Of a DNA stretch of 64,000 nt, positions 24,064-37,138 are shown piece after piece. The position numbers and the translations under genes are program-made. The notes beneath the pieces are model-generated. The model searched no databases, had not been told where the DNA came from, and worked only from the letters and a program-made list of their open reading frames with translations. This stretch comes from Ehretia macrophylla (taxonomy: Eukaryota > Streptophyta > Magnoliopsida > Boraginales > Ehretiaceae), in NCBI GenBank assembly GCA_037974665.1, contig CM075783.1, positions 20,182,762 through 20,246,761 of the forward strand. The letters are read 5' to 3'. Positions within the stretch are counted from its first letter, which is position 1, and each line of letters opens with the position of its first letter.

Positions 24064-24125
<62 letters not shown>
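24064..24125. repeat. (TA)n microsatellite
   Basis: About thirty TA units after an A-run. The related positions in block B (26750) and block C (60749) have much shorter AT tracts, so this locus has expanded here. Confidence 0.92.
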
Positions 24126-24127
<2 letters not shown>

Positions 24128-25116
24128 AGTCTGTTGGATCTAATTAAGGCAATAATATATAACCACCCACATATACTTTTTCATTGTGATATACTTAGTG
24201 AAATTAGTAGATTCATGAACTTTTCTTGTTAACTCTCATCTTCATGAGATTCGAATCCTGACCACCAATTGTTAGGAAGAGTAACCTATCATTAGATTAT
24301 CCTCATTTTCAAAAGAAGTTGGTTCATAAAAAATTGATGTAAAATATTATATAATTAAATCCATCATGGGAAAGGAAGTATAGATTAAAGAGAGAGCAAA
24401 TTGTAGAACATCATTTTCAAGTGGATCCATATGTCAAAGGCACTTCCAAAATACGTTGTATACTTGTACAATTTCAGTCTTTGATTGGTAAGAATACCTC
24501 ATATGAGGCTTCTAACTTCTTTATTGATGTATACAATATGGTAATTTTAGGTCGTCAACGACAATTTGCCAAAAAATAAAGTTAACGTTAAGAGAATTCC
24601 ATAAGAATATAAAGCTATTTTTAACGTTATTGCAGTGTCTTTGTAGAAATCCAACAACTTCTATTGATTATTATTACTTTAGGCCAACCTTTTGAAAATT
24701 TGTCTACTAACCCCCACTAATATGTGATTTCTAGTTCACTGTTGCTTTGAAAACATGTTTGACCATTGGGCTTGGATGCAATGATCAAATATCCATTAAA
24801 ATCTGCAACCTGTGGAAACTTTTATAGTTACCAGCGATGACCAACTTGAAGTTTTTTCTAATGGGAAAATTGTGCAAGTAGTACTCTTATTTTTAAAAAA
24901 ATTAAATTTATTTTTACTAATTAGAATCAGTCAATTTAATTCATAATATTTTTAAAAAATTTTGAATTTAATCCCTATCGTAAAGAATTTAATTAAATTA
25001 AAACGAAAAATTAGTTACTTGCAACTGTTGTTTGGGCGACAAAATTAGAAACTATTAAATATTCAATGGGAAACTATTAACTGTTTCTTAACCATTTTTT
25101 AAACTAAGAAAAATTT

Positions 25117-25560
25117 TGTTGTGTACAAAATTTGGAGGTCTTGCAAAACTACCGTGCGTTTAGCAGAGAGCGCTCACTTAAAAATGAACATATTGGTTGG
25201 ATCCCTAGGCCCTTTACTTGTGCGCCCCTGTCATACTCTTTGTTTTTCTTTATTTATAGCTTCTCTTTTCTCACTCAGATACTTGCTTTTTGTTCAAGTT
25301 CTAGTGGTTGAATCTTATTTAAATGTCTTTCTAAAGGCATTTCTTGTAAGTTCACTGTGCTTCACAAAAATTATTTCACAAAATGGAGCATATATAGGTT
25401 GAGACACAAATGGAAAAATAAAAGTAATTCAAATCCCTCTCGGGTTGTTGGGTACTGCTTTAGCTCAATACTAGGTACAAGAAAAGATATGATGTGGTAG
25501 ATCAGTTTTATTATTTGTTCCGAGAGTTTAGGGTTTGATGCAAGCTATGACAAAATATTA
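25117..25560 (+). pseudogene. Partial pseudogene copy of the membrane-protein family (short-tail subfamily)
   Basis: About 25183-25310 encodes a diverged version of the fifth membrane segment region: GPLLVRPCHTLCFSLF aligns with GPFVVYPSHSLCFALS in the 50-kb copy and GPFLLYPTHTLCYALF in the intact gene. 25423-25480 matches the 50-kb copy around AATTCAAATCCCT and GTTGTTGGGT. Sequence from 25476 (AAAAGATATGATG, then GTTTTATTATTTGTTC) matches the 3' ends of the 50-kb and 58-kb copies. The N-terminal part, most later membrane segments and the tail are gone. Strongly decayed and certainly non-coding now. Confidence 0.75.
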
Positions 25561-25676
25561 ACCGTTATAATCGTGTACCACAAAGTAATTTAATTTGCAT
25601 GGACTACTTGTAATTACATGTTTTTATATAGGGTCCCTTTTTATATACATGCAAGATATTAATTCGTAGTCATAAG

Positions 25677-26880
25677 TTCATATTTTTCTAAGAAACATCC
25701 TTCTGAGAATGAATATTAATGGCATTAAACTACATTATATTACCAGTAATGAACTCAAAGGGACATTCAAGAGTTTGGATGCAATAACCATGTAATGATA
25801 TGTTGTAAGTTTTGTCGAATCATGGCTCTTCATTTTATTAAAGAATAAATAAATAAAATGTACTCAAAGGACACAATAGCCCCTCTCTACTCATATATTG
25901 AAGGGTGCAAGAATATTTTATCTAGCCTAATGGATATAAACTCAAGCATGTGGTACTACCAACTCAACAAATATAATGATTGCTTAGCTAATTTTGACTT
26001 AAGCCAATGGCTAAGAAGTCACTCTAGAGCATTCCCGACTCCTCAACAAGACCTTGTACTATAAGATAAAAAAGGTGTAATATTCCAGATGTTAACTATT
26101 CAGTAACTCGGCTTTAATTACCTCCATATACCCGCAAATAGAAAGGAAAAAAGAAAAAGAAGAAGAAGAAAAAAGACCAAAGTTTCTTTGCAGGAATCTT
26201 TTTTTATTTAAACTTTTCTTAGTTCTTTTTTTTATTTTAATTTGCCCCTTTTACCTAAGCATGTTTCTCATCTTTTTTTTATTGTCTTCTACATATTGAG
26301 GTAAATAGTTGGTATGTCTTGAAAAAGGTACAAAATTTTGCCAGCGAATTTGTAAATATTGTTATTGTTAGCTTCATTGTAATGTGTGTACACATTACAT
26401 GTAATTATTCCTAATTAGGATATAAGGATAGTCAAATTATTAACGATAAAATGGGACTTAATGATTTATACATATTGTGTATGGATTACATCATCGTTAT
26501 TCCTATTAAAATTGACATTTAAATATGTTAGTTATGTGCTTAGATAAATATTATGTAATCATTGGCGTGATAGGTATAAATCCGACGAGCATTATCACAA
26601 ATTATTTTATCATCCAATCAAGTGGAAGAATGTTAATCTTTTCGTAAAGCGGTATTACCCGACCGCATAAAGTTGCAATTAGCAATGTAATTGTTAAATG
26701 ACTAACTTATTTCTAACCTCTTATGTTAAGGTATACTTAGTGAATTCATAAAATAAATAAATATATAAATAAGTAAATATTGAGTCTCTTGTATCTAAGG
26801 CAATAGTAAATCAGCCAACTTGGAAAGTTCATATAAACACCTATAGATATTTCTTCATTGCGATGTACTTAGTAGGGTTA
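25677..26880. other. Conserved 3' block B, first part
   Basis: This matches blocks A and C without the hAT and Copia insertions of block A. AAAGTTTCTTTGCAGG near 26177 marks the unoccupied Copia target. The block breaks off near 26875 and resumes at about 36705, after a nest of mobile elements. No gene seen. Confidence 0.7.
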
Positions 26881-27231
26881 GGCTTTGTTTGTTTGCAATA
26901 AAATATTTTTCTATAAAATGTTTTTTGAATTTTTCGATGTTTGGTAATACAAAAAATTTGATCAATCGAAAAATATTTTTCAGTGAAGGAAAAATATTAG
27001 TTCAAAAGAGTGGAAAATATTTTCTTGTCCTTTGGGAAAAAAATATATTTTATGGAATTCACTCACTTCACCCTCCTTCCCCCCCCCCCCCTACCCACCC
27101 ACCCACCCAACCAACCCAACCCATGTCTTACCCCTACCCCCTACCCTTTACCCACCTCTTACCCCTCACCCCATACCCTACCCCTTACCTTTACCCTACC
27201 CACCCTCTACCTTCACTGTTAACATATATAT
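26881..27231. other. Possible inverted-repeat element, left part
   Basis: GTTTGTTTGCAATAAAATAT at 26888 is roughly inverted relative to ATATTTTTTACTGTACATCC at 35532. The two may be ends of an element into which the long solo LTR (27232-35486) was inserted. Boundaries and target duplication are not resolved. The C-rich tract 27066-27215 lies inside. Confidence 0.35.
27066..27215. repeat. C-rich degenerate CCCTACCC/CCCACC repeat
   Basis: A run of twelve or so C followed by degenerate CCCACC, CCCAACC and CCCTACCC units for ~150 bases, ending just before the solo LTR. Proline-rich frames through it are a consequence of composition. The complementary strand is G-rich and could form quadruplexes. 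It is not a canonical telomere repeat. Confidence 0.8.
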
Positions 27232-29592
27232 TGTAACGCCCCGATACCTCTCGAGACCGAAGCTCCCGATCCCAATACCGGAGTCACGAAAAATGAGAGG
27301 AGACGGACGGAGTCCCCCTTGTTTATCGGCCTATCAGTTCACCTGCAAACAGTAAATTCACCCTTAAAACCACAATTTAACTCCAAGATACCATCCCATC
27401 CTCTAATGTCATCACATACAACAAACTCCTCAAGGCCATCCGAGCCTTGAAACCTAACATTGAAAACATACAATTATGCACGGTCAAACCTATTGAATTT
27501 TTGTGTTTTAGAACCGCTTATCATATCACTCCAATCTTATCTTTTCAATTTTCTTATCTATTAAGTCCGCTAATCAACTTCATTTTTCCCAAGCAAGCAT
27601 GCACGACCATTAGACAATAAAATAGTTCATTATGCTATTACAGGCCACCTACAACTATCAATACATTCGAGACTTTAAATTTACATTACAAGACCCCGTA
27701 ATAAATCAAGTACAACAAGACCCAAAATATTTACATGTCAAATTTCTATGATTCTAATCAAATTACAATTCACGAAAGCCAACATAATTAACTACGAAAA
27801 CTCTCGAGCTTCCTTTTCTCAACTTCTGAAGGTGTTGAACCTGAAAGGTGTTAGAAAGAGGTATGAGCATACAAAACATGTATGCCCAGTGAGGGATGGA
27901 ACATTTTCGAACCATTTCGTGCTATGCATATAAACAAGCAGTAAACTGGATGACACACAAGATTACAATACTAAATAGTACACAAGAATACGAGTCCAAA
28001 TAACATGCAAGCATACAAGACTGAATAACACACTAGCATGCAAGTATACAACTCAAGATAACACACAAGTACACGGGCTAGATAGTACACAAATACACGA
28101 ACTATAAAGTACATAAGTCGAGTTAACACGCAAGTATCATGTAAAATATATAACCGTGTTTCAAGTAACAAGATAACGAATAGCAATTAATAATCGAGTA
28201 TCACATATTTAAAAAGGATACGGTTCATCTTCTTGTCTTCAATCACGAATCATGAACCATGATCTTCAAGCAAATGCCGGCAAACCCCTTATTCCTCCAA
28301 ATGGGGTACTCCGGATATACCCCGATCCTACAACCTATATCTCCCGAGGTAGGTTCGTATGCCCCAACGAGGTGAACCACGTCTCTAGGGTAGGGGAGTA
28401 TGCCTCAGCGAGAAAGGGACTAGGAAACCATGGTAGCCGAGGGAGCACAGCAAGCCCAATGCTACCCGTGTAACTCGACACTACTATGCCCGAAAGGGTT
28501 GCGCAACCCCGAATAACGAATCACGAATCTCATTTTCGAATCAAGTGGGGAAGTAGCAAAGTAGGCTAACCTCACCCCATATATAACATATAACACATTT
28601 GATAATCAAATAGAACAATTATAGTAATATAAACAATTACACATGCAACTAACTCAAGTAATTCACAAGAAATGCATCAAAATACTATTCCAATGCTTAC
28701 TAACTAGATCATATTCCTCACACAAGACATAGGGTTCTAAATCTACTTTACTAAATGATCAAGTAAACACATGACTCAAGTAACTTTGTTAAATCATAAA
28801 ATCTTTTAATCAAGTAAATAAACTAAATGCACAATAGGATGAAGTCTCTTACCTTTGATAACCCAAACCTGTAAAAGTCTAGCCAAGAACCCCTTCAATT
28901 CAACTCCAAAGCATCAACACCTTTCAAATACCATTCAAGACTACTACCTAAACACAACAATACCATGCAACTTAAAGATAATCCAACCACATTATTCACA
29001 TATATGTTCAAGAATCAAGTAATTGTAAATATTCCATGGGATTTAATTCCATAATAGTACTATCAATTATAAAGTCATTAACTCATACTTATTCCATTTT
29101 ATAATTAACTCAATATAAAACTCAAGGAAAACACTTAGAACTATGACAATACATTTACTATAACCAATAATTCACTTAGAATCTTCAATCCAAGAAAAGT
29201 AATTATGCAATTTAGTTCATGAAACCTTCTCTGAATATCGCCATATTTTAGGTAATCACCAATAACCACTTAGCCCATCAATTCCAATCAAAACATAGCA
29301 AACAACCCAACTTTATCCCGTAAGCCCCTTTAAAAACCCAACTAATCATCTATCTTCTAAGCAACAGGAGGACACTACGAGCATTCCAAGCATTCAATAG
29401 TCACTAACCAATCACAAAGAAGCTTTACAAGCACCTAAAACACTAGAACAACCCAATTGCTCGAAATGTCCCCCTTTAAGTTGACAAATAAGCCTTAAAA
29501 ATTCAACATTAACAAAATTCAATAATTTTTATCGTATAACCATTTTAGCATCCCTAGAATCGAACATTGGGTCATAATTTAAAGGGTCTATG

Positions 29593-32500
29593 TGTAACGC
29601 CCCAATCACTCACGGAACCAGGACTTCTATTAACCAAACTATACTCAACCCAAATCCAAACCGGGGCACAAAATTTTAGGAAAAATGGACAGAGTTTTTC
29701 CTATTTATAGGACTATTTGGAAACCTGTAAACTACAACATACAACCACAGGACCATAATCGACAACTTCAATCTGTTTCATCCCTATCAGCATGCAAGTC
29801 AACTAAACAGAAGAGTAAACAATTGAAATTATTACAACCCACTAGTACCTAACTATTACCTAAGACTAAAACTTTAATATTACATTTCTTAAGATAACAC
29901 AAATACACACATGACCATAAGGTCTCAAATAGTATACAGGTATATAATGTACATATTCTTCCTTGTTCTACACATTGATAGAGCAGGCAGGCCACACATG
30001 TGGCAATCCCATTTCTAGCTTATAGCACTGATCCTGAAAAGTGTTAGAAACGAGGGTGAGTATACAACATGTATACTCAGTGAGGGAGGTGATGCAGCAT
30101 AACGGGACATGCAATATGATATGCAACAGGATAATAGCATATTCCACATCAAATAACACAACCAACTAAACAAGTAATTAACCACATATAAAAAGGATAC
30201 AGTTCCATATTTGTCTTTAATCACGAGCCACAAGCCAAGATCTTAAAGCAAGTGTCGACAAACCCTTACTTCTCCAAATTATGAGGTACTCCAGATGTAC
30301 CCCGATCCTATGACCCTTTCTTTTTAGGTAGGTCCATATGCCCAGCAGGTGAACCACGCCTCTGGAGTAATAGAGTATACTCAACGAGAAATGGAATAGG
30401 CACCATGGTAGTCGAGAGAGCACGGCAAGCCCGACGCCGCCTGTGTTTCTCGATGCTACCATGTTCGAAAAGGTTGCGCAACCCCGAGATAAGATCACGA
30501 GAGCCAAGTATATCAAATACCACATAAGAGAAACAACAAAATAGGCCACCCTCGCAGTTAATCACAAATAACACAAAAAGACTCAAGATAGCAAGTAAAA
30601 TAATACATATAAACTTTATCAATTACTAAATAATACAATCTAGAGACAATAAAATAAGTTAAGATACACAGAAGAGATGAAGATTCCTTCACCTTTACCA
30701 AGCCTCAAGATGTAAAAATGGTTTAGTTACTCCAACTTTCCTTGGATTAGCTTGAATATGAATACCCTAGTTTTCATATAAGTATAACACTTTAGCAATT
30801 GACTATAGAAGGTTTAACAATTATCTTCCACATCCAAGAATTTGTATTACATACTTTATTTCATAGCAACTTAATTAAACACCATAGCTTTGTAACAACA
30901 TAGAAGCATTTACTAATATATAAAGTTAAGCTAACTATAACTAACCAAAATTGTACTTAACATATAAACTAAATGCCAACTGTACAAGTGGACTCAACTA
31001 ACATGCATTGGTTAACATCTTTACATTTAACTTACATTCTAATTAAATTTTCAAACATTCAATACAAGTTTCCAAGAGCAAAGTTAATACCGCAAGCTCA
31101 ACTAAGACATTTTTCAATTCCTCTAACAGAAGCTCAATTTAATCAATTCGGTTACCTAGGCTATTGACCTCCAAACTATCTAATTTTTACGTATAATCGT
31201 AGATCTCCGAGTGTAGTTAATTTTAGGTTCAAACGGTGCTCAATTCCAAGTTAAATTCCAAAAGTTATAACTTTTACCGTGTAACCACGCATAGCTGGGC
31301 AGAACCAGCGATTTTTTTTGCTACATTTCGGAAATGATGTGATTAGAGGGCTAAAACGTTAGAATTAGTCTTAGCCCTAGAAATCAACATTTGCTCTAAA
31401 CTGCCTAATCTAGCTTCTGTATAAATTTCATCAAGTTTCGAGCACATTTACTATGTCGAAATGGCTCTAAAAGACGCAAACAGTAAGCTGTCCAGATCAG
31501 GGCAATAGTTTAATTTTCTGCTTTTCTTCAATCTAACTTATGAGTAACCTAAAGAAAACATTTAACCACTAGTCATTAGTCCATGTCTAATTATAAGTTA
31601 AATTCATCTAACACTTAGTTAACAATTCACTTAATAGATAACCCTTGCTTTCCACTTTATTCTCTAAAGCTATCGTCAGTAGTTGAACAAATTCTATAAT
31701 CTATCTTTAAATGGCTAGTTAACAATATTTTAGCCAACCTACTCAATCATTTCTCCTAACTCAACTCAACTAAATTTCCTATACTTCACCTTAGCTAATA
31801 AACATTGTAACACCTTTTTGTAACAACCACTAATAATCCAATAATTCATATATAAATAACAATTTACATTTAGGCATTAAACTCATAATTTCAATCCATT
31901 AATTTCATCAGTCTCTTCAACATCTAAATATCAATACCTCAAAACTCCATTTCATTCTAAGTATTTGCACAAGAATATAGCTTATCTAACATATCATGCA
32001 CATAACTCTAATCCATTTAAACTCAACATACAAATAACTAGCTAGTCCAACTTACCTCAAGCAAGCTTTATAATCTACTAAATTTCAAGCTTTTAATCTC
32101 ACGGTAACTTGATACTACAAGATGATACATTCAAACTAAGATATGAGAAAAATACACAAAGTTATTACTTATCTCCTCTTTATGTCGAGCTTTAATTTTC
32201 ATGTCTTCCAGATTGTGGGGTAAACCACATTACAATAATTAAATAGGTTTGTTATTAGCATTAAAAGTCTCTCCTATATATATTAAGTAATAATCCTAGT
32301 ATAACCCATATCATACATCTTGTAATTCCTTATAAGCTTAATAAGTTAAGGTTTGTAATGTATTATGTATCGAATACTATATGTATACATATATTAGCTA
32401 ACTTAACATGCACATAGGAAATTAATTACGTAGACATTGCCAACGGTGACTAGAACGTATAATTCATTTAAATATAACTATAACATGCAAGTTTGACCTT

Positions 32501-33711
32501 TTTATTCTCTTTTTTTCCCCCCAATTATATGGCTTTATGTCATAGTCCACTAACCCCACAATTTTACTCTTTCACACTACCAAACATGCCTTTATACACA
32601 TCACACACCAAATCCTATGTTTATGATTCACACACACACGGCTACTCACAGATGCACACACACGATTAACACATACACCCAACTACCTTATCCAAAATAC
32701 CCAATTCATAATTTTATTCTTTGATTATTAAAGCTTCATAAACTAAATCTTCACCCAGTTAATATTCCAAATTCATTTATATTTCAAGAACTCTCAAGTT
32801 AGAATCAAGATTAATTGAGGTTGTCACTGCTTCTACATAGATATGCACAAACATATATTAAATATAATAAGAGTTAGAAAGAAAAGAAAAACAGAAAGAA
32901 TCCTTACTTGAAAATTAAACTTTAATATGCAGCCTAAAAATTTTTCTTATCTTCTCTCTCTTTCTCTCTTAGTTCTCTTCTTCTTGTTTTTTCTTTTCAT
33001 TTTTTTTTCTTTCTTCTTGTCGTGCCTTTCTTCTTCTTCTTCTAAGTTCTAGATGATTGTACTTCATTTCCTTTCTTTTTATCTTGGCCAGCCAAGGCTT
33101 CTACAAGAAGCCACTTTGATATATATATATTTTTATATTATATAATTGGGTTATTCAAGCTAGCTAATTAAATTGTGGGCTTGGGCTCTACTTTGGGCTT
33201 GCTATTAAGCTTATTTTAACTTAGTTTAGGTAACTAGGATTGGTCTAAAACTAATCCAGAATATCTAATGGCCCAATTAAAAAGTCTAGAGATCACTATT
33301 CATATGCTACACAAGACATTTTATAACTCGCACATCCGATATATTATGTAAGTAAAAGTTATGAACGTATGCTCAGAAACAAATGTAGGGTGAGGGAAAA
33401 AAACCAAATTTGTGAAATAAAATACTTTAATTTTTTTTACCCTTGCTCATGACTCGTTTTAAAATGATGAAAATTAATCTACTAAATGTAAGAAACCATC
33501 TCATTTAATAAAAATATCAAAATAATAGGTTAATTATTTTATTTGGATTTGTTAAATATTAGTTGCATTTTTGGAAAGAAAAAAAATAAAAAGTAAGCTA
33601 CTAAATAAATGTAAGACTAAAATAAATACATATACACATATAAGCACTTTAATAACACATAATTATATGCAATGTGTATAATATGCTACATGCTAGGTCC
33701 ATGGTGTCACA
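29593..33711. mobile_element. Very long solo LTR (nested), 4.1 kb
   Basis: Starts TGTAACGCCCCAATC and ends GTGTCACA, with near-identical flanking pentamers CTATG (29588-29592) and CTGTG (33712-33716). Its core at 30225-30490 and its later part at 31105-31510 align with the outer copy (28250-28520 and 34020-34415) in the same order and orientation. It therefore inserted into the outer LTR after the latter was in place. No coding capacity; fossil. Confidence 0.72.
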
Positions 33712-34848
33712 CTGTGTGAATAGTGCTCTTTAACATTTTTTAATATGACACCACTAATCATTAGTTAAACAATAGCAATAACCATCAAAGAGTGTTTTAC
33801 TAGCTATATAAACATCATTTATGACAAGATTTTACATCAAACACAACATTTATAACATGCGCCCAAACTTACGTAATCAATATACAACAAGAAATAGTAA
33901 TTAATATGCATGAACTAACAATTTCACATGATTAAATATCACTTAGAAACAATAGAGATTAGCAAGAATTAGCAATTTCACCACTTAGTAATCCTAATTA
34001 ACAATATCAAATAGTAATCCAACTAAAACATTTTTCAATTCCTCTAACAGAGGCTTACTTTAACCAATTCGGTTACCTATGCTACTAACCTCCAAACTGA
34101 TTGATTTTTATGTACAAACGTATCTCTTCAAGTGTAGTTAATTTTAGGTTCAAATGGTGCTCAATTCCGAGTTAAATTCCAAAAGTTATAACCCTTACCG
34201 CGCAACTACGCATAGATAGGCAAAACCAACGATTGTTTAGCTACATTTCGGAAATAATATGATCAGAGGGCTAAAACGTTAGAATTATCCTTATCCTAGA
34301 AATCAACATTTGCTCTAAACAGCCTCTGTATAAATTTCGTTAATTTTTTAGCATGTTTCCTATGTTAAAATGGCTCTAAAATTTGACGGCAGTGAGCTGT
34401 CCAAACAGGGCATGAATTGATTTACTAATTTCTCTTGCAATTTAGCTAGTTTAGATCATAAACATGATATACAAGCATAGCTTGTAGCATTTATTCTTCA
34501 CTTAGTACTTCTATCAAACACTTAGAATGCAAATTTGAGCATAAACAACAAGTAAACACTACAAATAAGCTAACTTGTAAAAGATTGTTACTTATGCATT
34601 AGAGAGCTACAAACACAATAAGCATGCTAAATCACTACTAAATCAAACATTTCTAGCTCCATAAATCAATTCTCTACGCATTAGCAATTTTTAACAAAAC
34701 AAGAAAACAATAAAAATACCAAATAGGATAATCCCCTCACCATCTAGAAGAAGATTATGCTAAGAAATGGCCTTTGATCACTTCAAACAAGCTTGAAATC
34801 ATCTGTTTTGCACCACAATAGCTCAAGCCCTAGAAATATTTTATTTTT

Positions 34849-34893
34849 TTCCGTTTCCCGTTTCTCGTTTCCCGTTTCCCATTTCCCGTTTCC
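34849..34893. repeat. CCCGTTTCC short tandem repeat
   Basis: Five or so head-to-tail units of TTTCCCG inside the outer solo LTR. Not seen in the nested copy at the equivalent place. Confidence 0.75.
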
Positions 34894-35555
34894 TTGCTTC
34901 TGCTCAATGGTTCCTTCTTTTTTTTCTATTTTTGTTCAATTATGCTATTATAAAGGCCAAGACAACTTGGTTGGGCTTTGGGCTAAAAATAATAATTGAT
35001 AGCATGAATTAAAATGGCCCAATTGCAATGCAAGAACATCTAATGGCCCAATCTAATCTCTACATGGTTACTATTCATTTGTTACACTATTCTCACAATT
35101 CTATACTCCTGATATGCGATGCAACATTTATTTCGATGAACGAAACCTATAAATATGTCACATAATTCAAATATGAAGTTAGAAAAATTGAATAAAATAG
35201 TTTGAAATTTACTCCAGGCGCAGAGCTATTTATTCATATAGTTAAAAATAATGAAAACTAACAGTTAAATGAAAGAGAATAATTTCAAATAAATATAATG
35301 CTAAGATAATTAACTCATATAAATTAATTAGACACAATAAGCACGTTTTTCAAGAAATGTGAAAATTATAGTTAATAAACATATCCAATTAATGAAAATA
35401 ACCACATGTTGTATGCAACCATTAAAATAGCACATAAACATATAAAAACAGATGAAATGGCTATATGTTAAGGCCGGGGCGTGACATATATTATATGCGT
35501 ATTTTTGTATTTATAAAATCCCATGTCATAAAATATTTTTTACTGTACATCCAAA

Positions 35556-36701
35556 CACTAAAAAAAATTTAAACAAATTATGGTGACTTTTTTTTTCCTT
35601 AAATAGCCCAATTTTGAAGATGGACTAATCTTTTTTTGGTAACGGGTCCGTCTCCATTTTTTTTAGAGATGGACCTGCGCATCTCCATTTGCAGATGGAC
35701 TAGATGGGCCAGTAGTTCCGTCTCTATTTGGAGATGGACCGCAAGTCCAACTCCATTTGGAGACGAACTAAAAGTCTGTGTCCATCTCCAAATAAGCTAT
35801 TTTTTTATTTCTTTATTTTATTTGTTTAAGGGATAATAAAAGTACTATAAAAAATTTTAATTTAAAAAGAACATATTAAAATAATTTAAACTAATTTTTT
35901 AAATCAAGATACCTTTAGAATTATATAATTTTTTTCCTTTTATCAAATTATAAATCTTAATGTTCATATTTAATTAATTAAAGTAATTAAAATAAATACA
36001 TAAACAAAATTTAAATTTAGTTAATTGATTAATTAATCTTAAGCATTAATTATTAACAAAAAAATCATTACTACGTACTAATAAATAAAATTAGATAACT
36101 AAATAATTAATAAATATTAAATGAACAAAATCTTATTTAATTAAATAATTAACTAATAAGGTGTTAAATAAATAATACTAATTATATTTTAATTAGTTAT
36201 CAATTTAGATAATATATATTTAATATTTAAATTATTGAATTTCAACTTTTTTTTAATTATCTAAAATTATTATTTAATTAATTAGAATTTTATACACAGG
36301 GCCTTCGGCCATAAGTCTCCAATGGAGACATTTGGGTGATGACCCTGTTTCTAAATTTAAATAGCTATTAAATGAATAAAAGTCTTGAATTAAAATATAA
36401 TTAACTTATTTGGTATTCAATAAATAGTTATAATAATCTATGTCGTCTCCACGATGTCGCCAAGTGGTGATGGTTTGGAGACGACATAGATAAGTCATTT
36501 TCATGTCATTACCAATTGGAGACAGTTTAGAGAAGACATACATCGCCAATTGAAGACGATTTGAAAATGACATATCTATGTCATCTCCAAGCAATCACTA
36601 ACTGGTAACTTTTGGAGACGAATTATAATGTCGTCTCCATTCCATCTCCAATTTGTCATAATGCTTGGCAACCGTAGCTAAAAATAATTTTTCTTGTAGT
36701 G
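35556..36701. mobile_element. CACTA-like non-autonomous element
   Basis: The right end is CTTGTAGTG, the complement of the CACTACAAG terminus typical of plant En/Spm elements. A candidate left end, CACTAAAAAAAA, lies at 35556. Dense subterminal repeats of the type GGAGAYG / CRTCTCC occupy 35605-35790 and 36420-36650, in both orientations, as expected for transposase-binding arrays. The middle is plain AT-rich. The 3-bp target duplication was not matched, so the left boundary is uncertain. Confidence 0.6.
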
Positions 36702-37138
36702 ATTTTACAACAAACTTAGTGTAATTAGTAGATTCTTAATTTCTTTTTAACCTTCCACCCCCCTATGAAATTTGAACATTGGTCTTCCAACTATCAGCTA
36801 GAGTAATCCACCACTAAACTACTCCTAAATCTCAAAAGATGGTTCATAAAAAATTCATTTAACATATTTTACAATTAAATTCATTATGGATTTTTGTAAT
36901 TTAAAAGCGTAGGAACCAACTCATTTTGTGTTAATGGGCTTTGAGTTGAGGGACTCGATGCATGTTGTAGCATGCATGAGGTGTTCATATTGGTAATGGC
37001 GAAGGGAGAGAAGCTCTTTTGGGATGGAAAGTTCATGATTATAAGCAACAATATATGAACACATAATGAATGGGTCATATTAAATTTTTTATTGCTTTGT
37101 ACAAGATGCTGGTTCTGATTTTTCTCCATGACTATGAT
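36702..37138. other. Conserved 3' block B, continued
   Basis: Sequence related to block A (24190-24390) and block C (60850-61095): AGTGTAATTAGTAGATTC, GGTTCATAAAAAATTCAT and GTAGGAACCAACT. This is the continuation of block B interrupted at ~26875, so the ~9.8 kb between is mobile-element sequence. No gene seen. Confidence 0.65.

Larger units (their letters stand above)
17565..24850. other. Conserved 3' block A (composite, with two insertions)
   Basis: A non-coding block that is also found, without the insertions, at 25677-26880 (block B) and 59205-61580 (block C). Landmarks: CATCCTTTTGAGAATATATA (17588), GAGCATTATCACAAATTATT (23878), GTGATATACTTAGTGAAATT (24186) and GTCTTTGTAGAAATCCAACA (24637). 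It is interrupted by a hAT element (17773-18429) and a Copia element (18661-23284). A TA microsatellite lies at 24064-24125. The frame at 23778-23978 is not preserved in block B and is not taken as a gene. Confidence 0.7.
27232..35486. mobile_element. Very long solo LTR (outer), interrupted by a second one
   Basis: Starts TGTAACGCCCCG and ends GGGGCGTGACA (TG...CA, inverted ends), flanked by the 5-bp target duplication TATAT (27227-27231 and 35487-35491). Once the nested copy at 29593-33711 is subtracted it is about 4.13 kb, almost the same as that copy. It has a GC-rich core at about 28250-28520 shared with the two other copies, and no protein-coding capacity. The size, ends and 5-bp duplication fit a solo LTR of a long-LTR Ty3/Gypsy element. 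The lineage (Tekay/Del or Ogre/Tat) is a guess. A fossil. Confidence 0.75.

Noticed and set aside
26889-27236. Three overlapping proline-rich frames
   Set aside because: They are translations of the C-rich simple repeat and change identity with frame; no conserved motif.
28252-28473. Frame through the GC-rich core, with counterparts near 30217-30549 and 37918-38157
   Set aside because: The core is conserved as DNA among three solo LTRs but no single frame stays open in all of them.
27227-35491. A complete LTR retrotransposon with 27.2 kb and 35.5 kb as its two LTRs
   Set aside because: The start and end sequences are the two inverted ends of one LTR unit, and the interior is a second nested unit of the same kind; no gag or pol sequence lies between.
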